Below, one piece after another: positions 38,371-47,299 of a DNA stretch of 64,000 nt (position 1 is its first letter; each line of letters begins with the position of its first letter). The position numbers and the translations under genes were made by a program. The notes beneath the pieces were generated by a model. The model searched no databases. It had not been told where the DNA came from and saw only the letters and a program-made list of their open reading frames with translations. This DNA comes from Leptospira ellinghausenii (GTDB taxonomy: Bacteria; Spirochaetota; Leptospiria; Leptospirales; Leptospiraceae), in assembly GCF_003114815.1 (NCBI RefSeq), contig NZ_BFAZ01000003.1, forward strand, positions 124,001 to 188,000, written 5' to 3'.

Positions 38371-39374
38371 AACAAAAAACAATAATTATAGCTGAAGCAG
38401 GCGTAAATCACAATGGTGATCTTAAAATTGCCGAAGAACTCATTCAAGTGGCCGCAAAAGCGGGTGCTGATTTTGTAAAATTTCAAACTTTCCAGTCAAA
38501 TTCGATTTCTTCGAAACTTGCAGGCAGAGCGGAATACCAAAAGGCAAACATGAAAGAAGATGGATCACAAATCTCTATGTTAAAGAAACTAGAGTTGAAT
38601 TTTGAGATGCACCAACATTTAATTCAAGTTTGCAAACAAAATAAGATTCAATTTTTATCAACTGCGTTTGATTTACCTAGCATCGAGTTACTCATCCAAC
38701 TTGGAATCGATCTTTGGAAAATTCCCAGTGGTGAAATCACAAATTATCCCTATTTGAAAAAAATCGGCTCTCTTAAAGGGGAAGTCATACTATCTACTGG
38801 AATGTCTAATCTTGGTGAAATTGAAGCGGCACTATCGGTTTTAGAAAATGCTGGAACTAAAAGAGAAAACATCACTGTATTACATTGTACTACTGAATAT
38901 CCTGCTCCTATGAATGAGGTCAATTTGCGGGCGATGCTTTCGATTCAAAATGCATTTGGAGTTAAGGTTGGATATTCTGATCACACAGTAGGAGTTGAAA
39001 TATCTTTAGCTGCAGTGGCTCTAGGGGCAATCATGATTGAAAAACATTTTACCCTCGATCGAAATTTACCAGGCCCAGACCACAAGGCAAGTTTAGAACC
39101 AAATGAATTGAATGCATTGGTAAGCGGTATCAGAAATATTGAGATTGCGTTAGGTGACGGTGTGAAAAAACCTTTCCCTTCCGAAATAAGAAATATGACA
39201 ATTGCCCGTAAATCACTCATTGCAAAAGAGAATATTCGGAAAGGTGAGATTTTTACTGAACAAAATATAACAACCAAGAGACCTGGAAATGGAATTTCTC
39301 CAATGAGGTGGGATGAGGTAATGGGAAAAACAGCATCCAAAGATTTTTTAGAAGATGAATTGATTGAGATCTAA
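38367..39374 (+). CDS. legI: Legionaminic/sialic acid synthase (NeuB family)
   Basis: The 335-residue protein has the NeuB barrel (IIIAEAGVNHNGDLKIAEELI, VKFQTFQSNS, LHCTTEYPAPMNEVNL, GYSDHTVGVE) and a C-terminal SAF domain (ARKSLIAKENIRKGEIF, RPGNGISP). It condenses phosphoenolpyruvate with an N-acetylated hexose. The choice of legionaminic rather than sialic acid rests on the LegC and LegX neighbours. It is clearly separate from PseI at 27268. A 51-base gap with no evident terminator follows. Confidence 0.88.
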   Translation: MKQKTIIIAEAGVNHNGDLKIAEELIQVAAKAGADFVKFQTFQSNSISSKLAGRAEYQKANMKEDGSQISMLKKLELNFEMHQHLIQVCKQNKIQFLSTAFDLPSIELLIQLGIDLWKIPSGEITNYPYLKKIGSLKGEVILSTGMSNLGEIEAALSVLENAGTKRENITVLHCTTEYPAPMNEVNLRAMLSIQNAFGVKVGYSDHTVGVEISLAAVALGAIMIEKHFTLDRNLPGPDHKASLEPNELNALVSGIRNIEIALGDGVKKPFPSEIRNMTIARKSLIAKENIRKGEIFTEQNITTKRPGNGISPMRWDEVMGKTASKDFLEDELIEI

Positions 39375-39425
39375 ACTAAAGATTTTTTCCCATATTATCG
39401 TCATCAATTTAAAGAGTAATCTGTA

Positions 39426-40604
39426 ATGAATAAGAAAATTTGCTTTATCACTGGAACTAGAGCAGAGTATGGCTTACTTAAAAGATTGATGAAATTGGTT
39501 GATGATGCGCCGAATTTCGAAATACAAATCATAGCTACAGGTATGCATTTATCGCCAGAATTTGGTCTTACCTATAAGGAAATTGAAAGTGATGGTTTTG
39601 AGATTGATAGAAAGGTAGAAATTCTATTAAGCTCTGATTCTTCTGTAGCAATTGGAAAGTCTATAGGTCTTGCTTTAATTTCCATAACAGAAGCATTAGA
39701 ACAAATGAATCCTGACTTGGTATTTCTAGTTGGTGATAGATATGAAACTTTGGCATGTGCAATCGCTGCGATGGTAACAAGGATTCCTATTGCGCATATA
39801 CATGGTGGCGAAAGAACGGAAGGTTTGATTGATGAGGCAATTCGTCATTCAGTGACAAAGATGTCCTATTTGCATTTTGTAGCGAATGAAGAATATCGGA
39901 CACGAGTCATTCAGCTTGGTGAAAGTCCGGACCGAGTAAATGTATGTGGTGGTTTAGGTGTAGATATCATACAAAACACAAAACTATTTTCTCTCCAAGA
40001 GTTGGAAAATTCTCTAAAGTTCCAATTCAAAGATAAAAATTTGATGGTTACCTTTCATCCTACTACATTGGAACATGATACGTCTGAGGCACAATTCAAA
40101 GAGCTTTTGGAAGTGCTAAAGGAGTATGTTGGAGAAGGTCATGGTCTTATTTTTACAAAAGCTAACTCAGATACCAACGGTCGAATCATCAATCAACTGA
40201 TCGATGATTTTGTAAGAAATTATCCAGACCATTCGATTGCCCATACTTCACTTGGTATTCAAAGGTATTTATCAGTTCTAAAATTTGTAGATGGTGTGAT
40301 TGGAAATTCTTCGAGTGGTTTACTGGAAGTGCCAAGTTTTAAAAAGGGAACTATCAACCTTGGTGATCGTCAAAGAGGAAGAATTATGGCGACAAGCGTA
40401 ATCCAAGCAGATTGTGATTATGCATCGATTCGGTCAGCCTTGGAAAAGTTATATAGTAACGAATTTCAAGAAAGTTTGAAAAATACAATTAATCCATATG
40501 GAGAAGGTGGTGCTTCAGAAAAAATATTCGAATATCTAAAGGATTTAGATTTCGACAATTTAGATGTAAAAAAACCATTTTTTGATGTTAGTTACCAATT
40601 ATGA
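39426..40604 (+). CDS. legG: Hydrolysing UDP/GDP-sugar 2-epimerase (NeuC/LegG)
   Basis: The 392-residue protein is a NeuC-type epimerase with the start ICFITGTRAEYGLLKRLMKL, the middle block FLVGDRYETLACAIAAM and HIHGGERTEGLIDEAIRHSVTK (split by the active site), and GNSSSGLLEVPSF near the end. It epimerises C2 and releases the nucleotide to give the substrate for the NeuB-like synthase. With LegC in the module the substrate is probably the diacetamido sugar. It overlaps the formyltransferase gene by four bases. Confidence 0.9.
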   Translation: MNKKICFITGTRAEYGLLKRLMKLVDDAPNFEIQIIATGMHLSPEFGLTYKEIESDGFEIDRKVEILLSSDSSVAIGKSIGLALISITEALEQMNPDLVFLVGDRYETLACAIAAMVTRIPIAHIHGGERTEGLIDEAIRHSVTKMSYLHFVANEEYRTRVIQLGESPDRVNVCGGLGVDIIQNTKLFSLQELENSLKFQFKDKNLMVTFHPTTLEHDTSEAQFKELLEVLKEYVGEGHGLIFTKANSDTNGRIINQLIDDFVRNYPDHSIAHTSLGIQRYLSVLKFVDGVIGNSSSGLLEVPSFKKGTINLGDRQRGRIMATSVIQADCDYASIRSALEKLYSNEFQESLKNTINPYGEGGASEKIFEYLKDLDFDNLDVKKPFFDVSYQL

Positions 40605-41488
40605 GAATTCTTTTCATAGGCTGTGTCATTTTTTCTAAGAACATCTTGGAATTGTTAGTCGAAAGTAAATTTAACGTTGTTGGAGTGATTTCCAAGGATG
40701 ATACAGGTTTCAATTCTGATTATTATGATACTTCTATCATTGCAAAACAATATAAAATACCTTTTATTAAAACTAAAAATGTAAATGAATTACCTATACT
40801 TGAATGGGTTAGTGAACTGAAACCGGATATCGTCTACTGTTTTGGTTGGAATAGTTTACTTGGAATAGATTTCATTCAAATCCCAAAGAAAGGGGTTGTT
40901 GGATATCACCCAGCGTCTCTTCCGCAAAACAGAGGAAGGCATCCCGTTATCTGGGCATTGATATTAGGACTAACTGAGACAGCATCAACATTCTTCTTTA
41001 TGGGTGAGGGTGCCGATGATGGAGATATAGTTTCTCAGAAAAAGATTATTATTGAGAAAGAAGATACTGCAAGCACCTTGTATGATAAGTTGATTCACGA
41101 GTCTCGGACACAGGTTATTGAATTTACAAATCAGCTCATAAATAACCAGTTAATTGCAAAAAAACAAGATCATAGACTGGCAAATTCCTGGAGAAAACGT
41201 TCCAAAGTTGACGGGGTTATTGACTTTAGAATGTCTAATGAAAGTATTTATAATCTAGTCAGAGCATTAACTAAACCTTACCCCGGTGCTTTAATCCTTT
41301 ATAAGGGTGAGGAGTATCCTGTTTGGCAAGCAAAGATAGCAGAAACTCCTTATTCAAACTTTGAACCAGGGAAAGTTTTAAAAATTTCTGAATCTTCTAT
41401 TTTAGTAAAATGTGGTTTATCAACAGAAGCGATATTACTTGAAAATCATGAATTGCCAGAGACAATACAAGTAGGTGATTATCTTTGA
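40601..41488 (+). CDS. Sugar N-formyltransferase-like protein
   Basis: This 295-residue protein resembles the formyltransferase domain of Fmt and of sugar N-formyltransferases. The active-site block reads VVGYHPASLPQNRGRHP; it keeps the catalytic histidine, but the usual Asn two residues before it is Gly. The catalytic aspartate is present in GADDGD. The C-terminal part (residues 205-295) resembles the Fmt C-terminal barrel. It probably uses formyl-tetrahydrofolate to formylate an amino sugar. It overlaps the deacetylase gene behind it by four bases, and the pair could replace an acetyl by a formyl group. Confidence 0.8.
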   Translation: MRILFIGCVIFSKNILELLVESKFNVVGVISKDDTGFNSDYYDTSIIAKQYKIPFIKTKNVNELPILEWVSELKPDIVYCFGWNSLLGIDFIQIPKKGVVGYHPASLPQNRGRHPVIWALILGLTETASTFFFMGEGADDGDIVSQKKIIIEKEDTASTLYDKLIHESRTQVIEFTNQLINNQLIAKKQDHRLANSWRKRSKVDGVIDFRMSNESIYNLVRALTKPYPGALILYKGEEYPVWQAKIAETPYSNFEPGKVLKISESSILVKCGLSTEAILLENHELPETIQVGDYL

Positions 41489-42150
41489 ATAAAAAATCAA
41501 TTATAGTTTTTACACCACATCCCGACGATGAAACGTTAGGTGCAGGTGGGTTTTTATTGTCGAAGAAACAAGCTGGATATGATCTTATTTGGCTAATAAT
41601 GACACATATGAAAGAAGAGTTTGGTTGGACCAAAGACCAGATCAATCGCCGTGAAGCGGAAATTCATAACGTATCTCGTATGTATCCATTTGATTATGTG
41701 TATAACTTAGGTTTTGAGCCAACCGGGCTCGATAAGTATTCATTTTCTGAATTAATAAGTCCAGTATTGGATCTCGTTAAAAAACACCAGCCCGAGATCG
41801 TTCTATTACCATCAGCCCAGGATCCGCATACGGATCATAAAATCACTCATCAAATAGGAATTTCTGTTACCAAGAAATTTAGAAATTTAAATATAAAATC
41901 TATCCTTGAGATGGAAATACTATCAGAAACAAATTTTGGTGAAATTGATTCTATCTCGGCAAATTTATATGTGGATATTTCTGATTTTTTCGAACGAAAA
42001 GTGGAAATTTTAAAAGAGTATGAAGGTGAACTGGGTGACCATCCCTTTCCTAGAAGTTTAGATTCTGTGAAAGCATTAGCAATCTTGCGAGGATCGCAGA
42101 GAGGCACAATGTATGCTGAAGCTTTTCGAATTGTTAAATCTTACGAGTAA
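41485..42150 (+). CDS. PIG-L/LmbE-family deacetylase
   Basis: The 221-residue protein has the PIG-L zinc motif TPHPDDETLGAGG near the start and the third ligand region DPHTDHK near residue 115. These enzymes remove acetyl from N-acetylglucosamine-type groups. A TTG start at 41485 overlaps the TGA of the formyltransferase gene. The combined order suggests deacetylation of an acetamido sugar and transfer of a new acyl group. The legionaminic-type sugar of the module is the likely substrate. Confidence 0.87.
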   Translation: MNKKSIIVFTPHPDDETLGAGGFLLSKKQAGYDLIWLIMTHMKEEFGWTKDQINRREAEIHNVSRMYPFDYVYNLGFEPTGLDKYSFSELISPVLDLVKKHQPEIVLLPSAQDPHTDHKITHQIGISVTKKFRNLNIKSILEMEILSETNFGEIDSISANLYVDISDFFERKVEILKEYEGELGDHPFPRSLDSVKALAILRGSQRGTMYAEAFRIVKSYE

Positions 42151-42163
42151 GAGTAATAAATAA

Positions 42164-43204
42164 ATGTCCAACCATTGGCATAAAGCACTAGTTCGATCAA
42201 GTGATTCCATAGAAAAAGCGATTCAGAATCTTGAGTTAACAGCACTACAGGTTGTATTGGTTGTTGATGAAGGAAATTGTTTACTTGGAACCATCACCGA
42301 TGGTGATATTCGCAGAGGGCTCTTAAAAGGTATGGATATGAATGCCACTGTTCAGGGTATCTTAAATCCAAATTCTTTTGTAGTTACTCCTTCCATGAGC
42401 CGAGAATTGGTTTTGCAACTTATGAAAGCCAATAAAATTCATCAAATTCCCATTGTTGATGATAATCGAAAAGTATTAGGTTTACATGTGTTAGATGAAA
42501 TTCTCCTGCCAGAAAAGAGGGAGAATGTGTTTGTGATTATGGCTGGGGGTAAGGGTGTCCGACTTCGCCCTTATACAGAAAATTGTCCCAAACCATTATT
42601 GCCTGTGGCCGGTAAACCAATCTTGGAACATATCATTGAAAGAGCAAAAGCAGACGGCTTTCAAAGTTTTATTATTTCTGTTCATTATCTCGGACATATG
42701 ATTGAAGAGTATTTTCAAGATGGGAAAAAATGGGATGTTGAAATTCAATATTTAAACGAGGATAAACCTTTAGGAACAGCAGGTGCTTTGAGCCTTATAC
42801 GTGAGAGGATTGAGCATCCGTTTTTAGTTTCCAATGGGGATGTATTAACCCATATTCGATATAGTGATTTATTGGAATTTCACCTAGATCATAAAGCAGT
42901 TGCAACAATGGCAGTGCGTATGCATGAATGGCAACATCCTTTTGGAGTAGTTCATACCAAAGGTGTTGATATCATCGACTTCGAAGAAAAACCAATCTAC
43001 AAAACTCACGTCAATGCTGGAATCTACGCGCTTAACCCTGATATTTTTAGTTATTTGAATCAAGACGAATATACAGATATGCCAACTCTCTTTAGTAAGT
43101 TAAAGGCAACCAAAAGGAAAACAATTGTTTATCCGATGCATGAATCTTGGATCGATATTGGCCGACCAGATGATTATGAATCAGCTGATCAAGTTTTTCA
43201 GTAA
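42164..43204 (+). CDS. CBS-domain sugar nucleotidyltransferase (LegX/PtmE type)
   Basis: The 346-residue protein joins two CBS domains (residues 1-115, LLGTITDGDIRRGLL) to a nucleotidyltransferase domain that begins FVIMAGGKGVRLRPYTENCPKP. This layout is that of PtmE/LegX, which makes GDP-GlcN or GDP-GlcNAc for the GDP-dependent legionaminic pathway of Campylobacter and Legionella. It therefore points to GDP-linked precursors in module B. It sits 13 bases behind the deacetylase gene. Confidence 0.88.
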   Translation: MSNHWHKALVRSSDSIEKAIQNLELTALQVVLVVDEGNCLLGTITDGDIRRGLLKGMDMNATVQGILNPNSFVVTPSMSRELVLQLMKANKIHQIPIVDDNRKVLGLHVLDEILLPEKRENVFVIMAGGKGVRLRPYTENCPKPLLPVAGKPILEHIIERAKADGFQSFIISVHYLGHMIEEYFQDGKKWDVEIQYLNEDKPLGTAGALSLIRERIEHPFLVSNGDVLTHIRYSDLLEFHLDHKAVATMAVRMHEWQHPFGVVHTKGVDIIDFEEKPIYKTHVNAGIYALNPDIFSYLNQDEYTDMPTLFSKLKATKRKTIVYPMHESWIDIGRPDDYESADQVFQ

Positions 43205-43220
43205 TATTATTAAGGATTAT

Positions 43221-44702
43221 ATGAATCAGAAAAAAGTCATTATCATTGGCGGAGGAACCGCAGGTATTGTTATTGCAAATCGACTTCAGGAGAAATTTGC
43301 GGTAACAGTTTTTGAAAAAAGTGAATATAAAGCATATCCACTGCTTTATCGAGTTCCATTAATGATTGGAATTTTATTCAGAAGGAAAAATTCGGAGTAT
43401 GTTCATAAGACAGAGTTTGATTTAGCCAATGGACGTAAAATTCCTTTTTATCAATCAAATTTGTTAGGCGGAGCCTCTGTGATGAATGGAGCCGTTCATG
43501 TATTTGGTTTTTTATCTAAATGGATACCGATACTAAAGCGATTCGGATTTGAAGTGTCTGATTTAAATGAGAGTCACGAACTACTTTATTCCGAAAACAA
43601 AGTAGTGAAAAGTAAAATTACCATTAAAAAAGCTCCACTAAACTATATAGACAATTCATTTTTAGAAACTTTAAAAAGTCGGGGTATTCCACTCGATAAT
43701 ATGAGTGTTTCTGAAAAAGAAGCATGTGGCCCAATTTTTAATACAGTTCGTACATTCTTTAGAACATCGGTTCTATCCGTATTGGGTAAAAAGAAGTTTA
43801 AGACAATTTTAAATGAAAAAGTCGAAAGGATTCTTTTCGATGAAAACGGAAACGCCAAAGGTGTAAAAACGAATCGTTCCACTTATGATTCTGATTTTGT
43901 GATTCTTTCCGCCGGTGTTATTGGCAGCTGTTCTTTATTATTACAACAACAGTTAGATCCAAATTCTCAAATCAAAGATCTACATATCGGCAAAGAAATC
44001 CAAGACCATACAAACTTAAGAGTCAATGTTTTTGCCAATCATCCGCTGAATTCCCTAAACGAGGTATACGCAAGTTTTTGGAAAAAGATGTTTCTGGGAA
44101 TCAAACATTTTTTAGGGATACCAACTGTAATGAGAGGAACAGGTGCCACTTCTGCGGCTTATCTAGACCTTGATAGAGATGGTGAAATAGATACCAGGAT
44201 ACAAATCCTTCAATTTTCCGAATCGGGTAGGCACGGAAGTAAGGGTTCTGTTTTTAACACCTCTGAGCCAAGTTTTTCAATTTCCATTAATGCAATACAT
44301 CCATTGTCGAAAGGTTATGTTTCATTTAACAATGGAGAATTGAAAGTAGATCCAAAGTTTTTATCTACGGAATCGGATGTAACTCTCTTAAAACTTGCCA
44401 TTAAGTATTGTATAGAACTTTTAAAATCACCACCGATATGGGATCATGTTAAAGAAATTGATCAACTAGATTTAATGGAAAAAGATCCAGACAAATACAT
44501 TCAAGAGACAATGTATAGTGGCCACCATTTGATCGGTGGATTACATAATTCGATTACTTCAGACTTTGAATTAAAAGATTGTAAAGGTTTGTATGTTTGT
44601 GATGCGAGCGTTTTTGATCGATTTGTTGCAAGTAATATTCATTCGTCTGTTGTGTTGCTCGCCGACATGTTTGCAAAGAAATTTTTAATTAAGCAAGGTT
44701 AG
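43221..44702 (+). CDS. GMC-family FAD oxidoreductase
   Basis: The ATG at 43221 has AAGGATTAT directly before it and gives 493 residues; the frame is open further upstream inside legX, but that part is spurious. The FAD motif is IIIGGGTAGIVIANRLQEKF and the GMC signature region is LLGGASVMNGAVHVFG. The C-terminal conserved block runs SDFELKDCKGLYVCDASVF to SNIHSSVVLLADM. GMC enzymes oxidise alcohols to aldehydes or ketones. Directly followed by a KdnA-like aminotransferase, it could make the carbonyl that the aminotransferase uses. The length is at the short end for the family. Confidence 0.83.
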   Translation: MNQKKVIIIGGGTAGIVIANRLQEKFAVTVFEKSEYKAYPLLYRVPLMIGILFRRKNSEYVHKTEFDLANGRKIPFYQSNLLGGASVMNGAVHVFGFLSKWIPILKRFGFEVSDLNESHELLYSENKVVKSKITIKKAPLNYIDNSFLETLKSRGIPLDNMSVSEKEACGPIFNTVRTFFRTSVLSVLGKKKFKTILNEKVERILFDENGNAKGVKTNRSTYDSDFVILSAGVIGSCSLLLQQQLDPNSQIKDLHIGKEIQDHTNLRVNVFANHPLNSLNEVYASFWKKMFLGIKHFLGIPTVMRGTGATSAAYLDLDRDGEIDTRIQILQFSESGRHGSKGSVFNTSEPSFSISINAIHPLSKGYVSFNNGELKVDPKFLSTESDVTLLKLAIKYCIELLKSPPIWDHVKEIDQLDLMEKDPDKYIQETMYSGHHLIGGLHNSITSDFELKDCKGLYVCDASVFDRFVASNIHSSVVLLADMFAKKFLIKQG

Positions 44703-44712
44703 GGAATTGTAA

Positions 44713-45882
44713 GTGCCTGGATTTGAATTAATCGGAAAAGAAGAAAGAGAAGAGATAAATCAGCTTTTTGATGATGGTGGCATTTTATTTGCTCATGGAT
44801 TTGATGCGATTCGAAATGGTCGATACCGAGTTCGAGAGTTTGAAAAGGCTTTTGCAGAAAAAATTGGAGTAAGGTATGCTCAAGCTGTGTCTTCCGGTAC
44901 AGCAGCAATCAAAGTAGCTCTTTTTGCTGCTGGTGTTAGGCCTGGAGATGAAGTCATCACCCAAGCTTTCACTTTTATTGCAACGGTGGAAGCAATTATT
45001 GATTTGGGTGCAAAGCCAATTTTAGTGAATGTTAATGATACTTTAAACTTAGATCCAGTAGAACTAAAAAAAGCAATTACCCCGAGAACAAAGGCAATTG
45101 TTCCTGTACACATGTTAGGTGTGGCATGTGAAATGGATAAGATCCATGAGATTGCCAATGAATATAATCTCGCAATTATCGAAGATAATTGTGAGTCGCT
45201 CGGTGCAAGATGGAATGGTAAATACTTAGGAACACAATCACTTGCTTGTGCTTGGAGTTTTGATGCAGGAAAAGTTATTATCACTGGTGAAGGTGGGATG
45301 GTGACCACCAATGATGAAGAGGTTTATAAACTCGCCAGAGAATATCATGATCATGGCCATGAATACAATGCAAAATTTCCGAGAGGAAGAGATACACATA
45401 GAATTCGTGGTTTTAACTATAGGATGAGTGAACTACAGGCTGCCATTGGCTTAGCACAATTGAAAAAATTGGATTTCATTGTTTCAAAAAACAATGAAAA
45501 CTATAACATTTACTTTGAAGCTTTAAAGGGTTTTCCTAATATTTCTTTTCGAAGAATTCCAAAAAAATCGCAACCGCTCTATGATTGTTTGATATTTCAA
45601 TTGGAGACCGCAGAAAAGGCAAAATGGGTAGTTACAGAAATGAATCAACAAGGATTGGGAACAAAAAACGTTCCTGATGCGATTGAATGGCATTTTGCCC
45701 GTTATTGGGATCATATGTTGGACGAGCTGGGGATGACCAAGAAAGAATTGATAGATACGATGGAACCCTCTGAAAGAGAGTTAAGCAGAAGTGTTGCCAT
45801 ACCAATTCTTGTTAAGATGGATAGAACCACCATAGCATCTAATGCAGAGAAATTGGTATCAATTTTAAAACAAGTGAAATAA
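44713..45882 (+). CDS. DegT-family aminotransferase, KdnA-like
   Basis: This 389-residue PLP enzyme begins PGFELIGKEEREEINQLF and contains VSSGTAAIKVALFAAG, PVHMLGVACEMDKIHEIA, EDNCESLGARW and the PLP lysine in SFDAGKVIITGEGGMV. From memory these blocks are closest to KdnA, the 8-amino-3,8-dideoxy-manno-octulosonate transaminase of Shewanella, rather than to PseC or LegC. A GTG start at 44713 follows AGGGA. If the comparison holds, it aminates the terminal carbon of a 3-deoxy-ulosonic acid after oxidation by the GMC enzyme just upstream. The assignment to that substrate is inference. Confidence 0.78.
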   Translation: MPGFELIGKEEREEINQLFDDGGILFAHGFDAIRNGRYRVREFEKAFAEKIGVRYAQAVSSGTAAIKVALFAAGVRPGDEVITQAFTFIATVEAIIDLGAKPILVNVNDTLNLDPVELKKAITPRTKAIVPVHMLGVACEMDKIHEIANEYNLAIIEDNCESLGARWNGKYLGTQSLACAWSFDAGKVIITGEGGMVTTNDEEVYKLAREYHDHGHEYNAKFPRGRDTHRIRGFNYRMSELQAAIGLAQLKKLDFIVSKNNENYNIYFEALKGFPNISFRRIPKKSQPLYDCLIFQLETAEKAKWVVTEMNQQGLGTKNVPDAIEWHFARYWDHMLDELGMTKKELIDTMEPSERELSRSVAIPILVKMDRTTIASNAEKLVSILKQVK

Positions 45883-45891
45883 CGAAGACAG

Positions 45892-47112
45892 ATGCCCAAA
45901 TATGAATCGATTATTTTTTTTGTAGAGACTCCATTTACAGACAGAGATGAAAAACGTTTTGGGATTAAGGAACTAAGTCAACTGGGATTTCAAGTTGAGG
46001 TTTATCAGTTAGAAGATATATTTCATAGACAAAAATACATAGCCTCAAAACAAGGGAACCACAAAGAGTATATCACATACTTCTCAACAATAAAAGAATT
46101 AGAGAATGCGCTACGGATAAGAAGCAAAAAAGTTCTAGTAATCTTATTAACTGGCTACCATCAAAATTTACTGAAATTGATGGTTAGACTCGGCATCGAT
46201 TATGCGCTACATTGTACGAATAAAATTCCATCTACTTCAGAAACTGTTAGCGAAAGTAAATATATTAAAATTAAACAGAAGCTTTTTGAAGAAGGTTTTT
46301 CATCGCTTTCAAAATCAATTGGGCGTGCTCTGCTGAGGTCCTTAGAAGCAGTGATTAGGAAAACTCCCTTGGCACCAACATACGTGATTGCTGGTGGAAG
46401 TCGATCGATTGAACACTTAACAAATGAAACTCTAGATTCTACGAAAATAATTTGGGCTCATAGTTTGGATTTTGATTTGTTTTTGCAATCCATGGAAACT
46501 AGTTTCAAATCATCTCCTTATTTTGATGTTTATGGAAACTTAATAGAACAAAAAAACTTTAATAACTATATTGTGTTCTTGGATGAATATTCTCCCTACC
46601 ATCCCGATAATGATTTTTTTAAGATACCGTATGCAGACAAAAAAGAGACTTATTATCCAAGGTTAGAAAGTTTTTTTCATTATCTTGAGAAAAAATACAA
46701 TGCGAAGATGGTGATAGCTGCCCATCCAAGATCGGAATATCAAACTAAAGAACATTTTAAATCATTCATTATCATTAAATATAGGACTTTGGACTTAATT
46801 AAAAACTGCCGTTTTGCCCTGATTCATTCTAGTACAAGCATTAATTTCATAAATCTCTTTGAAAAAGAAGCAATTTTCTTTAATACTTCTTCTATGCGAT
46901 GGGTTTACAAGAAGGCAACGAGTGTTTTTGCTAAATGGCATGGGAAAGTTCCTGTAGAAGTGGATATAAATACAGATTTTGGGCAAATTGATTTCGATAA
47001 AATATTGAATACTAAGATGAATTTCAAAGACTACCGAAATTTGTACATTAAGAAAGTAGACTCAAAGTTGGATTACTCTTGGAATATAATTGCTGAAGCG
47101 ATTCGAAAATAA
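45892..47112 (+). CDS. Orphan protein, GT-B-like transferase candidate
   Basis: The 406-residue protein has no membrane segment. It contains VFLDEYSPYHPDNDF near 223, an HP motif in MVIAAHPRSEY near 275, and a serine/threonine-rich FALIHSSTSINF near 310. HP and S-S/T motifs also mark GT-B sialyl- and polysialyltransferases that bind CMP-sugars, so it may transfer the module B sugar; the similarity is at motif level only. It is the last gene of module B, 9 bases behind the aminotransferase, and is followed by a 187-base gap. Confidence 0.6.
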   Translation: MPKYESIIFFVETPFTDRDEKRFGIKELSQLGFQVEVYQLEDIFHRQKYIASKQGNHKEYITYFSTIKELENALRIRSKKVLVILLTGYHQNLLKLMVRLGIDYALHCTNKIPSTSETVSESKYIKIKQKLFEEGFSSLSKSIGRALLRSLEAVIRKTPLAPTYVIAGGSRSIEHLTNETLDSTKIIWAHSLDFDLFLQSMETSFKSSPYFDVYGNLIEQKNFNNYIVFLDEYSPYHPDNDFFKIPYADKKETYYPRLESFFHYLEKKYNAKMVIAAHPRSEYQTKEHFKSFIIIKYRTLDLIKNCRFALIHSSTSINFINLFEKEAIFFNTSSMRWVYKKATSVFAKWHGKVPVEVDINTDFGQIDFDKILNTKMNFKDYRNLYIKKVDSKLDYSWNIIAEAIRK

Positions 47113-47299
47113 TAAGATTCGTATTTCAGATTATCTGATATTGCTGAGTTTAACTATTGAACACTAGTCTTGACATTTCTGACTGTGGCGAAACCATAGA
47201 AAAAATATTGATTGGAAAACAGACGTAGAATTGAATGTTCGAATTTGAAATGGCTTTAAAGTTTTAACTTATTGGTATGTTTTTTTTTAGAAGGAATAA

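Noticed and set aside
38367..39374. The second NeuB protein as an N-acetylneuraminic acid synthase.
   Set aside because: Possible by sequence alone, but LegC- and LegX-type genes in the same unit favour a legionaminic-type product.
47170..47200. A TTGACA promoter in front of module C.
   Set aside because: TTGACA is present at 47170-47175, but no reasonable -10 hexamer stands 16-18 bases downstream.
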